Shown here piece by piece: positions 17,152 to 25,769 of a DNA stretch of 46,544 bases. Position 1 is the first letter of the stretch. The number at the start of each line of letters is the position of its first letter. A program made the position numbers and the translations under genes. The notes below the pieces were generated by a model. It was given only the letters and a program-made list of their open reading frames with translations, did no database searches and was not told the DNA's origin. The stretch comes from Virgisporangium aurantiacum. Lineage in GTDB: Bacteria; Actinomycetota; Actinomycetes; Mycobacteriales; Micromonosporaceae. Location: the NCBI RefSeq assembly GCF_016863635.1, contig NZ_BOPG01000010.1, positions 1 to 46,544 of the forward strand, in the 5' to 3' direction.

Positions 17152-20100
17152 CTACCAGACGTACCTGTTGTTGAGCGCGGTCGTCACCGCTCGCCCGTAT
17201 GCCGCGGCACCGTAGGCGTTGGGATGACAGGATTCCATGCCGAGCACTTGTACCGGCTCGCCGTCCTCGTCCTCGATCAGGTCACCGGGCACCAGGGTGT
17301 TGAGGTAGTAGGGGAACCCGACTCCAAGCAGCTCGTGACCGGCGAACTCGGACCGGACGTCGACCGGGACGACACCCGCACCGACACTGCCCAGTACCTC
17401 GGTGGCGAGCAGGTTGGCCATCTCGTTCATGAATGCCACCTCGTTCGGATCGAAGCCGACCGTGACTACGTTGACCGTCCCCGGCGGCCACACAATCGGT
17501 ACGCTCAGCGAGCTCCCCGGGGCTATCAGCAGCGGGTAGCCGGCGAGCGCGATGAGGGCGTTCGGTGCCCTGGTACGGATTTCGGCGATCGACAGCTGGA
17601 CGTTCCGCCTGACCTCGTTCCGGATCCGGTCGCGGGTGACATCCGCCAACGTCCGACCGCCTTCGGATCGGACGGCGGGACAGTTCTCCTCCATCGCGCA
17701 GACCCTCAGGAGATTCGACCAGCCGGCATCGTTGCCGCCGATGGTGAGCGTCACCAGGGTGGTGTTCCCATCCAGGAAGCCCGAGTCGACCTGGTTGACC
17801 TCGCCCCACGAGCCACTTGGCTGCCCACCTCCCGCGGTTCGCAGATTCCTGGTCGTCGCCCCTACACACGCGACGGACTGGAAGTCGATGGTCGGATAGA
17901 GGACGTCCTTGAGGTCTCCGAACCGACCTGGTGAGCCGGGCAGCGCGATCAATCTCGCCCAGCCGTTGACACCTCGCCGGCAGGCGTTGCGGCGGGCCGG
18001 ATCTTCGGCGTACTGGTCGCTGACCCGGCTGTAGGTGCCGGCACCCTCGCCGGAGGAGTACGAATCGCCGAGCGCGACCACGAAGTGCTTCGGCTTGGCG
18101 CCCAACGGCTGCACCGCGATCGCGTCCCAGGCGACATCCTCGACGTAGCGGCCGTCCCCGGCGAAGTTCGACAGCTCGATCCGCGGATTGCCGGCACCGG
18201 TGAAGTCGAACACCCCGATGTCGATCCACTTGTTCTGCTCCCACCTGGTGGGGATGGTCCGGTGTTGGGTTGAGGTGGACTGGCCGGGCAGGTAGACCTT
18301 GTAGTCGGCCTGGCGGGTGTGCGCACCGTGGTCGGGGACGTGGACGAACACCCGGGTCCACGCGGTCGTGGGATCGACGGTCCAGGTGCCGGTCACCTTC
18401 CGGTAGTCGTTGGGGAGGCTCACATCGACCGGCTTCATGGTGTGGGCGAACCAGAAGTGCCCACCGAACCCGGCGCCGATCTGATGAAAATCCACTTTGG
18501 ACGGATAGATGGTGTACCCGTTCCGGACGTACTCGCCGAACTTGAGACTGAACGTGCCGCCGCGGGTCCAGTTCGGCGTGCACCCCCCGGGCCCTGCCTT
18601 CTGGGTGACGGTGATGTCGTCGATGATGCGTGCGCCGGCGGGCAGCCCGGCCACCGAGCACTGGGACGGGTAGACGCTGTCGACCAGCGGCCGCGGCTCG
18701 ACACTCGTGAAGCGCGAAGCTCCGGTACCGCAGTAGGCGGAGCAGTCGATCCACGTCTTCGGGTAGTGCCACCAGCAGGTCAGGTCGGGTCGGGTACAGG
18801 GACCGTAAGGGTCACCGAGGTTGTTCGGGTTCTCGGTGCCCGGCGCGCACTCGTTCCCGCCACCGTCGATGGCTGCCGGCGTGCAGAAGGCGAAGCGTCC
18901 GGGCTGCGCCGCCCACATGTCCGCTCCCGCACGCGCGGTGAGGTAGGTGGGCGCGAAGTCGTGCGCAGCATAGTCGATCTTGATGAGTGACGTGTATGCC
19001 CAGCCGATCACTCGCTCGGGGTAGGACCAGTGGTTGGGGTGCTTGGCGTTGTCGTAGCCGATGTTGTCGTCGATTCCCTGGCTCGGCACGTCGAGCGGGG
19101 CCTTGAGGAACAACTGCCGGTCCGCCGGGTACTTCGGGTTGGCCGGGTTGTTGGACCAGCCCACCCCCCACGATCCGTTGTGCTGGCCGCGGTCCTCGTA
19201 CCGCCAGAACCCGGTGTTGTACGCCCACAGGGCGAACCACCAGTTCTCGATGAACCGTGGATCCCCGTTGTTCGCGATCAAACCGGCGTTGCGGGTCTCG
19301 TTCCACTTGCCCTGCAGGATGCGCAGACCCGCGGCGATGTTCGTCGCGTAGTCCAGCGTGACGGCGTCCTGGTGCAGCTTGGTGATGGTCAGCCCGTCCA
19401 CGACCTGGCCGCGGTCCGCCAGGAGCATGCCGGTGGTCACCTGCGCGGCCCCGTAGCCGCAGTCCACCTTCGGGTTGGCGTCATGCCAGGTGATGTCCAT
19501 GACGCTGGGTGCTTCCAGATCCAGGCCGTAGTAGCCCGCGCTGGTCAGCGGGTTGCCGGCCGAGCCGTCCACCGCGTGCCAACTGGCCTGCCACAGGTTG
19601 GACTCCTGGGCGAGGATGCCCAGCAGCACCTGCTCCGGCACCGTCCCGCCGACGCCGGCGAGCGTGAGGGACGGGAACAGCCCCTGCGGCGAGTAGGCCG
19701 GAAGGCCGTTGTTGGACCAGTTCGCCGGCCGCTGGAACGTCAGCATGCCGCGCACCGCCAGATCGGCGGCCCACTCCACCTGCTTGAAGGAGGGCTGGTA
19801 CACCTGGACCGCCGGATCGTTGCGGGGTCCCGCGCACAGCCGGTCCGGCTCGTACGGCACGGTGGAGTAGTCGTACGGCGGAATGCGGTTGGTTCCGGCC
19901 GGCGGTCCGGCCGGCGGCTGTTGCCGGGTCGCGGCTTCGGGAAGCACCTCGAAGGCGACCGCCGATCCGGTGCCGGTACGCGCGTCGATGCGTACCTGGG
20001 CCGGCGCACCGTCGTTCGGCGTCATGGCCCCGCCCGTGACGTGGGTGTCGACGCGGGACACCGCCAGCGCCCCGGTGGTGGAGATGTCGCTGTCCGGCGC

Positions 20101-21117
20101 CGTGTCAATGGTCCTCCACCCGCCGGGCATCGGTTGGCGCAGTCGCTCGCCGGCCCGGTAGCCGGTGAGGAAGACCCGTCCGCCCGCCCCCGGGCGCAGT
20201 TTGAGCGTGCCGCTGGGCGCGCTGCCCACGTCGGTCACCTTGCCCCCCGCGTACCGGTGAAAGCGGACGCTCGAGGCGTCGATGGTCTGGAACGCCAGCC
20301 CGGCCTCCAGGTCGGGGTAGATCCGGAACGGCGTGCCGGGCGCACCGGTGAGCCGGCGTTCACGCCCGGCGGTGTCGAACGCGACGAGCGACGCGCCGCG
20401 CGCGGCCACCACCTCGCCGCGGTACGGGACGGGCGAGGTCACCTGGCCCGTGGCCCACGCCCGACGGGCCATCCGGCCGCCGGCCGCGTCCACCACGCCC
20501 AGCCAGGTCCTTGCCGTTCCCCGGTCGAACTCCAGGCGGGAGACCACCGCGGTCTCGTCGACCCCGCAGGCCGGGTTGTAGTAGGCCAGCGAGGCGCCGG
20601 TTCCCAATCTGGTCACCGCACCGGTCGACAGGTCCACCACGGCGGCGTACCCGCCCCGGTCCATCAGGTCTTCCCGGTTGGTGAACTGGCGTGGCGCATA
20701 CACCACGACCGCCCGCCGCCCCGAGCCGGTCACACAGAACTGGCCGATCCAGTGGTCGGTCTGCCAGCGCGGTTCGACCAGCGTGGCCACCGTTCGCCAC
20801 CGGTACGCGTCCTTCTCGTCAGCCACCAGCAGGTGAAACCCCGTCTCGTCGCCGGAACCGGTCACCGCCCGGTCGGTTGACGTACGCCAGTCGGCGCCCA
20901 GCATCCGGTCCGGCTCGCTCACCCGGTCCCGGTCCGTACCGACCCGCGAGTGGTCCGCGCCCTGCACGGGTGGGACGGCGGCGGCCGCCCCACCCGCGAT
21001 GGGCGTCAAGGGAACAACGGCAAGGGGGCACAGCAGGGTCGCGACCATCGCCAGGAGTCCCGGCCGCGAACGCCCCCGTGGCCGTTGCAACGCTCTCAAC
21101 AGACCCACCGGCTTCAT
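17152..21117 (-). CDS. Secreted multidomain protein: propeller-like region, transglycosylase-like domain, golvesin-like domain and SGNH hydrolase
   Basis: A 1321-aa exported protein. Residues 1-47 form a long signal peptide (basic start, hydrophobic core, AAAA near the cut). Residues 90-350 have repeated strand patterns like a beta propeller. Around 440-700 lies a lytic-transglycosylase-like region with LLGILAQESNLWQ, whose Glu fits the catalytic position, and SAGYYGLD. Next is a golvesin C-terminal-like domain (VTGTWTVDP, TRWEQNKWIDIG). The last 330 residues are an SGNH/GDSL hydrolase: GDSYSSGEG with the Ser, VACVGATT, GGNDAGW and CHPNAYG with the His. Cell-wall or glycan binding with esterase and perhaps muralytic activity is inferred. 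The ATG follows the stop of the DUF2690-like gene by one base, so they are coupled. Confidence 0.8.
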   Translation of the reverse strand: MKPVGLLRALQRPRGRSRPGLLAMVATLLCPLAVVPLTPIAGGAAAAVPPVQGADHSRVGTDRDRVSEPDRMLGADWRTSTDRAVTGSGDETGFHLLVADEKDAYRWRTVATLVEPRWQTDHWIGQFCVTGSGRRAVVVYAPRQFTNREDLMDRGGYAAVVDLSTGAVTRLGTGASLAYYNPACGVDETAVVSRLEFDRGTARTWLGVVDAAGGRMARRAWATGQVTSPVPYRGEVVAARGASLVAFDTAGRERRLTGAPGTPFRIYPDLEAGLAFQTIDASSVRFHRYAGGKVTDVGSAPSGTLKLRPGAGGRVFLTGYRAGERLRQPMPGGWRTIDTAPDSDISTTGALAVSRVDTHVTGGAMTPNDGAPAQVRIDARTGTGSAVAFEVLPEAATRQQPPAGPPAGTNRIPPYDYSTVPYEPDRLCAGPRNDPAVQVYQPSFKQVEWAADLAVRGMLTFQRPANWSNNGLPAYSPQGLFPSLTLAGVGGTVPEQVLLGILAQESNLWQASWHAVDGSAGNPLTSAGYYGLDLEAPSVMDITWHDANPKVDCGYGAAQVTTGMLLADRGQVVDGLTITKLHQDAVTLDYATNIAAGLRILQGKWNETRNAGLIANNGDPRFIENWWFALWAYNTGFWRYEDRGQHNGSWGVGWSNNPANPKYPADRQLFLKAPLDVPSQGIDDNIGYDNAKHPNHWSYPERVIGWAYTSLIKIDYAAHDFAPTYLTARAGADMWAAQPGRFAFCTPAAIDGGGNECAPGTENPNNLGDPYGPCTRPDLTCWWHYPKTWIDCSAYCGTGASRFTSVEPRPLVDSVYPSQCSVAGLPAGARIIDDITVTQKAGPGGCTPNWTRGGTFSLKFGEYVRNGYTIYPSKVDFHQIGAGFGGHFWFAHTMKPVDVSLPNDYRKVTGTWTVDPTTAWTRVFVHVPDHGAHTRQADYKVYLPGQSTSTQHRTIPTRWEQNKWIDIGVFDFTGAGNPRIELSNFAGDGRYVEDVAWDAIAVQPLGAKPKHFVVALGDSYSSGEGAGTYSRVSDQYAEDPARRNACRRGVNGWARLIALPGSPGRFGDLKDVLYPTIDFQSVACVGATTRNLRTAGGGQPSGSWGEVNQVDSGFLDGNTTLVTLTIGGNDAGWSNLLRVCAMEENCPAVRSEGGRTLADVTRDRIRNEVRRNVQLSIAEIRTRAPNALIALAGYPLLIAPGSSLSVPIVWPPGTVNVVTVGFDPNEVAFMNEMANLLATEVLGSVGAGVVPVDVRSEFAGHELLGVGFPYYLNTLVPGDLIEDEDGEPVQVLGMESCHPNAYGAAAYGRAVTTALNNRYVW

Positions 21118-21118
21118 C

Positions 21119-21670
21119 TCAGTAGCCGTACAGGGTGGGTGTGTAGGAGGTGCCCGGTCCGCTCGAGTAGGAGCCGACGCCCCAGATGCTGCCGATGCTC
21201 AACATCCGTGTGTAGCAGACACCGCTCGATGCCGGTCCGGTGGTCACGGCGCGCTGGTTGTTGAAGTCCGCGGTGTTGAGGCTGTAGAACCTGATGGTCG
21301 CGATCAGGTTCCCCTGGCCGTCGTAGCAGCCGCTTGCCCGGGTCCAGCCGGTCTTGCACGTCGGGCTGTACCGGAAGGCCGGCACCGTTCCGGTCGGCCG
21401 GTTGATGGTGATCGCGTCGTCCTCACACTTCAGGTTGTCCTCGCATGCCGGCCCGCAGTAGTAGATGTAGTAGGTGTGCGGGTTCTGGAAGTCACATTTC
21501 GTGCCACAGCCGGTGAGCGCGAGCTGAGCCGCGTCCGTCGGCACGGGCCGCTCCGACACCGCCGCCATGGACGCGGGCCGCTCCGATCCGGCCGCCTGGG
21601 CCGGGATCGCGGGACCGAGCGTCGCCAGCACGGCGATCGCCGTGCCGACAACGATGCGCCATCTGATCAT
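21119..21670 (-). CDS. Small secreted DUF2690-like protein
   Basis: A 183-aa protein with a clear signal peptide (MIRWRIVVGTAIAVLATL ending PAQA). The mature part has six or more cysteines (TGCGTKC, YYCGPACEDNLKC) followed by FRYSPTCKTGWTRASG, the typical C-x-D...RYS.TC.T.WAR pattern of DUF2690 extracellular proteins. A GAGGAG site lies before ATG 21670; the longer upstream frame has no support. It is the first gene of a two-gene operon with the SGNH protein (one base between) and is divergent from the SARP regulator, sharing its 160-base control region. It may be a secreted companion of the large hydrolase; function unknown. Confidence 0.7.
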   Translation of the reverse strand: MIRWRIVVGTAIAVLATLGPAIPAQAAGSERPASMAAVSERPVPTDAAQLALTGCGTKCDFQNPHTYYIYYCGPACEDNLKCEDDAITINRPTGTVPAFRYSPTCKTGWTRASGCYDGQGNLIATIRFYSLNTADFNNQRAVTTGPASSGVCYTRMLSIGSIWGVGSYSSGPGTSYTPTLYGY

Positions 21671-21762
21671 GTACGTCTCCTCGTTGCGTGGGTTCACGGC
21701 ACCGGGTGCCGACCCTCGTCGGCGCCCGGTGCCGACCGACGGTGACATCGTCCGGACCGTCG

Positions 21763-21795
21763 GTTCACCGCCGGTACAACCGCGATACAACGCGG
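21763..21795 (+). promoter_or_regulatory. Three contiguous 11-bp repeats, likely SARP operator
   Basis: Three imperfect 11-bp units follow one another without gaps: 21763-21773 (core GTTCACCG), 21774-21784 and 21785-21795 (both with core TACAACNGCG or close). SARP/AfsR-type regulators bind direct repeats with 11-bp phasing next to a -10 box, and AfsR sites contain GTTCAC-like cores. The array is 35 bases upstream of the SARP gene start at 21831 and in the shared divergent region with the 21670 gene. Autoregulation or control of the secreted pair is inferred. Confidence 0.55.
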
Positions 21796-21830
21796 AGCGC
21801 AGGGGCCATTTGACAGACGGAGTTCAATTG

Positions 21831-24800
21831 ATGACGGACATCGAACTCGTACGAGGGGCCGCGGTGGAGTTTCGAGTCTTGGGTGCTTTGCGGGTCATCA
21901 ACGACGGTGTGGAGCTGACCCTGCCCAGCGCCTACAAGCAGCGCCTGACCCTCGCCGTCCTGCTCGCGCACGCCGGCCGGTGGGTGCCCACCGACACTTT
22001 GATCTCCGCCGTGTGGTCGGGGGCCGAGCCGCCATCCGCGCGCCGCAACCTCCACCAGTACATCCACCGGCTCCGCGGGACGCTCGGCCCGCACCGGCTG
22101 CCCGGCCGGGCCGGCGGGTACTGCGTGGTCGTCGGCGACGGGCTCGACTCAGCCCGGTTCGAGAGCACCGTCGTGGCCGGCCGGGCGGCGCTGGCCGAAT
22201 CCGGCGCCGACCCTGCCGTCGCCGCCCGCACGCTCCGCAGCGCGGTGGACCTGTGGCGCGGCCCCGCCTACGCGGACTTCCCGGACTGCGACCTGGTCTC
22301 CCGCGAGGCCGAACGGCTGGACCGCCTCCGGCTCGACGCCGTGGAATCGTGGGCCGCGGCCACCCTCGCTCTGGGCCAGGCCAACGACGTGGTCACCGAG
22401 CTGACCGACCTGACCCGGTCCTACCAGTTCCGGGAGAGCCTGCGGGAGCAGCTCATGCTCGCGCTCCACCGGTGCGGCCGACGGGCAGAGGCGCTGGACG
22501 AGTTCCACCAGCTCCGGGACCTGCTGCGGGATCACCTCGGTATCGAGCCCGGAACGACGGTGCAGCGGCTGTACCTCCGCATCCTGCGCGGCGAGGAGGC
22601 GGACACCCGCACCGGCACGGAGGCGGGCGCCGACACCGGTTCGGTTGCCCGCGATTCGCGGTCGGGTGAAACGGCCGCGCCGCGCCCGGCCGCCCGGTCA
22701 CGCGGCGCACCGCCCACCGTGGACGCACCGGCACTGTTGCCGGCCGACGTCGCGGACTTCACCGGTCGCGCCGAGCACCTGGCCGCGCTGGACGCGTTGG
22801 TCCGGGGCATTCCCGACGCGCTAAGGATCGTCACCCTCGACGGTGCCGCGGGTGTCGGCAAGAGCGCTCTCGCCGTGCACTGGTCGCACCGGGTACGCCG
22901 AACGTTCCCTGACGGCCATCTTTTCCTGGACCTGCGCGGCTACTCGCAGGAGGCGCCGCTGCGCCCGATCGAGGCACTGGTCCGGCTCTTCTTCGCCCTC
23001 GGGGTACCACCGGACCGCGTACCGGACAACCTCGACGATGCAACAGGCATGTACCGCACCCTCCTTGCGGACCGCAAGATGCTGGTGGTTCTCGACAACG
23101 CCCGTGACGCCGAGCAGGTACGCCCGCTGTTGCCGGGCGTGGGCGAGTCGTTCACTCTGGTGACGAGCCGCGACCCGCTTACCGCACTGGTCGCCCGGGA
23201 CGGGGCCCGCCGGGTCAGGCTGGAACCGCTGCCGGCCGCGGAAGCGCGGGCGTTGCTCGCGTCGGTCCTCGGTGCGGGCCGGATCCGGCGGGACGCTGCG
23301 ACCGCCGACCTCGTCGAGGTCTGCGCCAGGCTCCCGCTGACGTTGCGCATCGCCGGGGTGTATCTCCTCGGTGAACCGTCCCTGTCCATCGCGTCCTATG
23401 TGGAGCGGTTGCGCGCCGATCCCCTCACCGGCCTGGATATCCCGGACGCGCCACAGTTCGGCGCCCGGGCCGCGTTCGAGTTCACCTACCGGATCCTGCC
23501 GATCGAGGTGCGGCGGCTGTACGGGCTCCTCGGCGGTGTGCCAGGTCCGCACATCAGCGACGCCGCGGCCGCCGCCCTGGCCGGTGTCCCGGTCGACCAA
23601 GCGGGGCAGCAGCTGCGCCGGTTGCTACGGGCGCATCTGCTGCACGAACACGCACCTGGCCGGTTCGGCATGCACGACCTGCTCGCCGCCTTCGCACGCG
23701 ACGTCGCAGTGCGCGACCTGTCACCCTCGACGCGCCAACAGGCGGTACACCGGCTGCTGGAGTGGTACCTCAACCTGGCCCGGGCGGCCGGGGAACGGCT
23801 GTACCCGGACGTGCTCCGCCTGCCCGCCGCCGCGCCCGCGCGCGCGTTCACCGATGACACCGACGCACTGGCCTGGTTGCGTGGCGACGAGCCCAATCTG
23901 ATCGCCGCGATCCACCACGCCGCCGGGCACGGCGAGCTGCCCGCCGCCTGGCAGCTCGCCGACGCGATGCGGGCCTACCTGAGCCAGCGCGGTGCCTCAC
24001 TCATCCTGCGCGAGGTCGGGCGGACCGCACTGGCCGCGGCCGGCGCAGCCGGAGACGCCGCCGGTCAGATCGCCAGCTACCTCGGCCTCGCGCACGAGGC
24101 GATGATGAGCAGCCGCCTCGCGGATGCCCGGGACCACTATGAGCGGGCACTGAAACTGAGCGAGACCGCCGGTTGGACCGAGGCACAGGCCGCACTCCTG
24201 AGCAACCTCGGCGTGCTGCACGCCCGCCAAGGCGAGCTGGACGACGCCCTCGACCGGCAGCGCCGGGCATTGATCCTGCACCGGCGCCTCGACAAGCCCG
24301 CCGGCGTCGCCGTCAACCTCGGCAACCTCGGCGGCGTCTACGACCGGCTCGGCCGGCTCAGGGAAGCGGCTGACGCGATGACCGAGGCGCTGGAGATCCA
24401 CCGGGCCGGCAAGGTGCTGTCCGGCCAGGCCATGCAGCTCAACAACCTTGCGGTGATTTACCGGGAGCTGGGCCACCTGCCGGAGGCCATCACATACGGC
24501 CGGGAGGCGCTCGCGGTATACCGGGAGCTGGGCAGTGCGGTCGGCGAGGGCATGGCCCTGTGCGACCTGGCCGAGACCTTCCGCGCGGCGGGTGACCCGG
24601 CCCGCGCCCTCGATCACGCCGAACGGGCACTGGCCATCCCGGAACTGGCCGACCATCCCGAGCACCAGGCCCAGTCGTGGCACCACCTTGGCCTCGTACA
24701 CGCCGCCATGGCGAGGCACGACACCGCGATGAGCGACTACGACCGCGCACTCGCGACCGCCCGTACGACCGGCAACCCGGAACTGGAGGCGCAGATCCTG

Positions 24801-25151
24801 GTCAGCCTCGCCACGGCCCACACCGGCCGCGGGCACCACGACCGAGCCGCCTTGCTGGCCGGAACCGCATTGGCGATCGCCGACACGATGCGTCTCGGGG
24901 TGCTCCGCGGTGAGGCCCGCTCGGCGCGGGCCTCAGTCCATCTGGCGCTGGGCGAGCTTGGCGAGGCGATCGCGTTGGCCACCGAGGCGTACGCCATCCA
25001 CGACGCCACGGGTCACCGGCAGGGACTGATCCGCGCGCTCCAACTCCTCGCCGACGCGTACACCGCCCGCGGCGATGAGACGTCGGCCGGCAGGTACCAC
25101 ACCCTGCTCGGCCAGGCGCGTCAATCATCGCCGGCCGGCGTCAAGGCGTAA
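21831..25151 (+). CDS. AfsR/SARP-type regulator (wHTH-BTAD-NB-ARC-TPR), 1106 aa
   Basis: The order of domains is that of AfsR-like regulators. An OmpR-type winged helix (EFRVLGALRV, LPSAYKQRLTLAVLLAHAG, about 10-100) is followed by a BTAD domain (about 105-250; REQLMLALHRCGRRAEALDEF), an NB-ARC ATPase with Walker A DGAAGVGKSAL (about 341) and Walker B-like LVVLDNARD, and at least seven TPR-like repeats from about 720 to the end (LLSNLGVLHARQGELDDAL, VNLGNLGGVYDRLGRLREA). The start ATG 21831 has an ACGGAG site; upstream frame extension is antisense to the 21670 gene. Such proteins activate secondary metabolism or peptide clusters; its position beside the peptide-export operon makes it the best candidate activator. 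Confidence 0.9.
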   Translation: MTDIELVRGAAVEFRVLGALRVINDGVELTLPSAYKQRLTLAVLLAHAGRWVPTDTLISAVWSGAEPPSARRNLHQYIHRLRGTLGPHRLPGRAGGYCVVVGDGLDSARFESTVVAGRAALAESGADPAVAARTLRSAVDLWRGPAYADFPDCDLVSREAERLDRLRLDAVESWAAATLALGQANDVVTELTDLTRSYQFRESLREQLMLALHRCGRRAEALDEFHQLRDLLRDHLGIEPGTTVQRLYLRILRGEEADTRTGTEAGADTGSVARDSRSGETAAPRPAARSRGAPPTVDAPALLPADVADFTGRAEHLAALDALVRGIPDALRIVTLDGAAGVGKSALAVHWSHRVRRTFPDGHLFLDLRGYSQEAPLRPIEALVRLFFALGVPPDRVPDNLDDATGMYRTLLADRKMLVVLDNARDAEQVRPLLPGVGESFTLVTSRDPLTALVARDGARRVRLEPLPAAEARALLASVLGAGRIRRDAATADLVEVCARLPLTLRIAGVYLLGEPSLSIASYVERLRADPLTGLDIPDAPQFGARAAFEFTYRILPIEVRRLYGLLGGVPGPHISDAAAAALAGVPVDQAGQQLRRLLRAHLLHEHAPGRFGMHDLLAAFARDVAVRDLSPSTRQQAVHRLLEWYLNLARAAGERLYPDVLRLPAAAPARAFTDDTDALAWLRGDEPNLIAAIHHAAGHGELPAAWQLADAMRAYLSQRGASLILREVGRTALAAAGAAGDAAGQIASYLGLAHEAMMSSRLADARDHYERALKLSETAGWTEAQAALLSNLGVLHARQGELDDALDRQRRALILHRRLDKPAGVAVNLGNLGGVYDRLGRLREAADAMTEALEIHRAGKVLSGQAMQLNNLAVIYRELGHLPEAITYGREALAVYRELGSAVGEGMALCDLAETFRAAGDPARALDHAERALAIPELADHPEHQAQSWHHLGLVHAAMARHDTAMSDYDRALATARTTGNPELEAQILVSLATAHTGRGHHDRAALLAGTALAIADTMRLGVLRGEARSARASVHLALGELGEAIALATEAYAIHDATGHRQGLIRALQLLADAYTARGDETSAGRYHTLLGQARQSSPAGVKA

Positions 25152-25282
25152 CCGTGGCCCGTCGTCGCGAGCAACCGCCGGAACAGCTCGGGCGGCAGGC
25201 ACCGGTCGAGCGCAAGACCGTTCCGGAACATGGCGCACGACGCCACCCCCGCAACGACAACCACGTAACGACACCGGCGCAA
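25121..25282 (-). CDS. Possible small membrane protein or lipoprotein at the end of the export operon
   Basis: A 53-codon frame starting at TTG 25282. A GGAGG lies directly after the TGA of the S26 peptidase gene (19 bases between genes), which suggests that something downstream is translated, although the spacing of 12 bases to TTG is long. The N-terminus is basic and then hydrophobic (RYVVVVAGVASC), either a membrane anchor or a weak lipobox. The rest has ALDRCLPPELFRRLLATTG. The last 31 bases overlap the 3' end of the convergent SARP gene. I do not recognise the product. Confidence 0.35.
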   Translation of the reverse strand: MRRCRYVVVVAGVASCAMFRNGLALDRCLPPELFRRLLATTGHGYALTPAGDD

Positions 25283-25301
25283 AGGCGAATCTTGCCTCCA
25301 A

Positions 25302-25769
25302 TCACGAAGGCATCGACGCCCGGCCCATCCGGCGCACCACCACGCCGCGAACCTGGCCGACCGGTAGGTACCCGAGCTGGCGCGAGTCACCACTGGCAGG
25401 CCGGTTGTCGCCGAGAACCACCAGCTGGCCAGGTGCCACCCGACCGGTCCAGGGCAGCTCGACCGGGACTGGGTCGCCAGGGAGGGCTGCGATCCGTTTG
25501 ACCAGCCACCGGGTCGGGGCAGGTGCACCTGGGCCGCCGTACCGATCGCCCATCCGCACCGGAGACCATTCGACGACGACGATCTGACCGACCGCAAGGC
25601 GGGCGCGCGGAACCCGCCGCGCGATCAGCCGGTCGCCCGGTTCGAGCGCCGGGCGCATGCTCGCTCCGTCGACCGTCACAATCACGAGGTATCGACGCAG
25701 CCACGCCAGCGTGGCGCCACCAACCACCACGGCGAGCACTCCGACCATGACCAGGCCTATCACGCTCAT
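25302..25769 (-). CDS. S26-family signal peptidase
   Basis: A 155-aa membrane-anchored serine peptidase. One N-terminal helix (MSVIGLVMVGVLAVVV) precedes the catalytic serine in VDGASMRPALEPGD, the Lys in TRWLVKRIAALPGDPV, and the conserved LGDNRPASGDSRQLGYLPV box. All elements of the Ser/Lys dyad of type I signal peptidases are present, with the short catalytic core typical of dedicated actinobacterial enzymes. Its ATG overlaps the TGA of the ABC transporter gene (ATGA). The nearby peptides end their leader in an A-x-A site, the usual recognition of this family, so it probably cuts them during or after export. Confidence 0.88.
   Translation of the reverse strand: MSVIGLVMVGVLAVVVGGATLAWLRRYLVIVTVDGASMRPALEPGDRLIARRVPRARLAVGQIVVVEWSPVRMGDRYGGPGAPAPTRWLVKRIAALPGDPVPVELPWTGRVAPGQLVVLGDNRPASGDSRQLGYLPVGQVRGVVVRRMGRASMPS

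Noticed and set aside
17282..18772. Long reverse frame inside the SGNH gene
   Set aside because: Arginine- and proline-rich shadow frame of the 1321-aa gene, without motifs.
19030..20880. 616-codon forward frame opposite the SGNH gene
   Set aside because: Composition of an antisense frame, no family motif; the reverse gene has clear domains.
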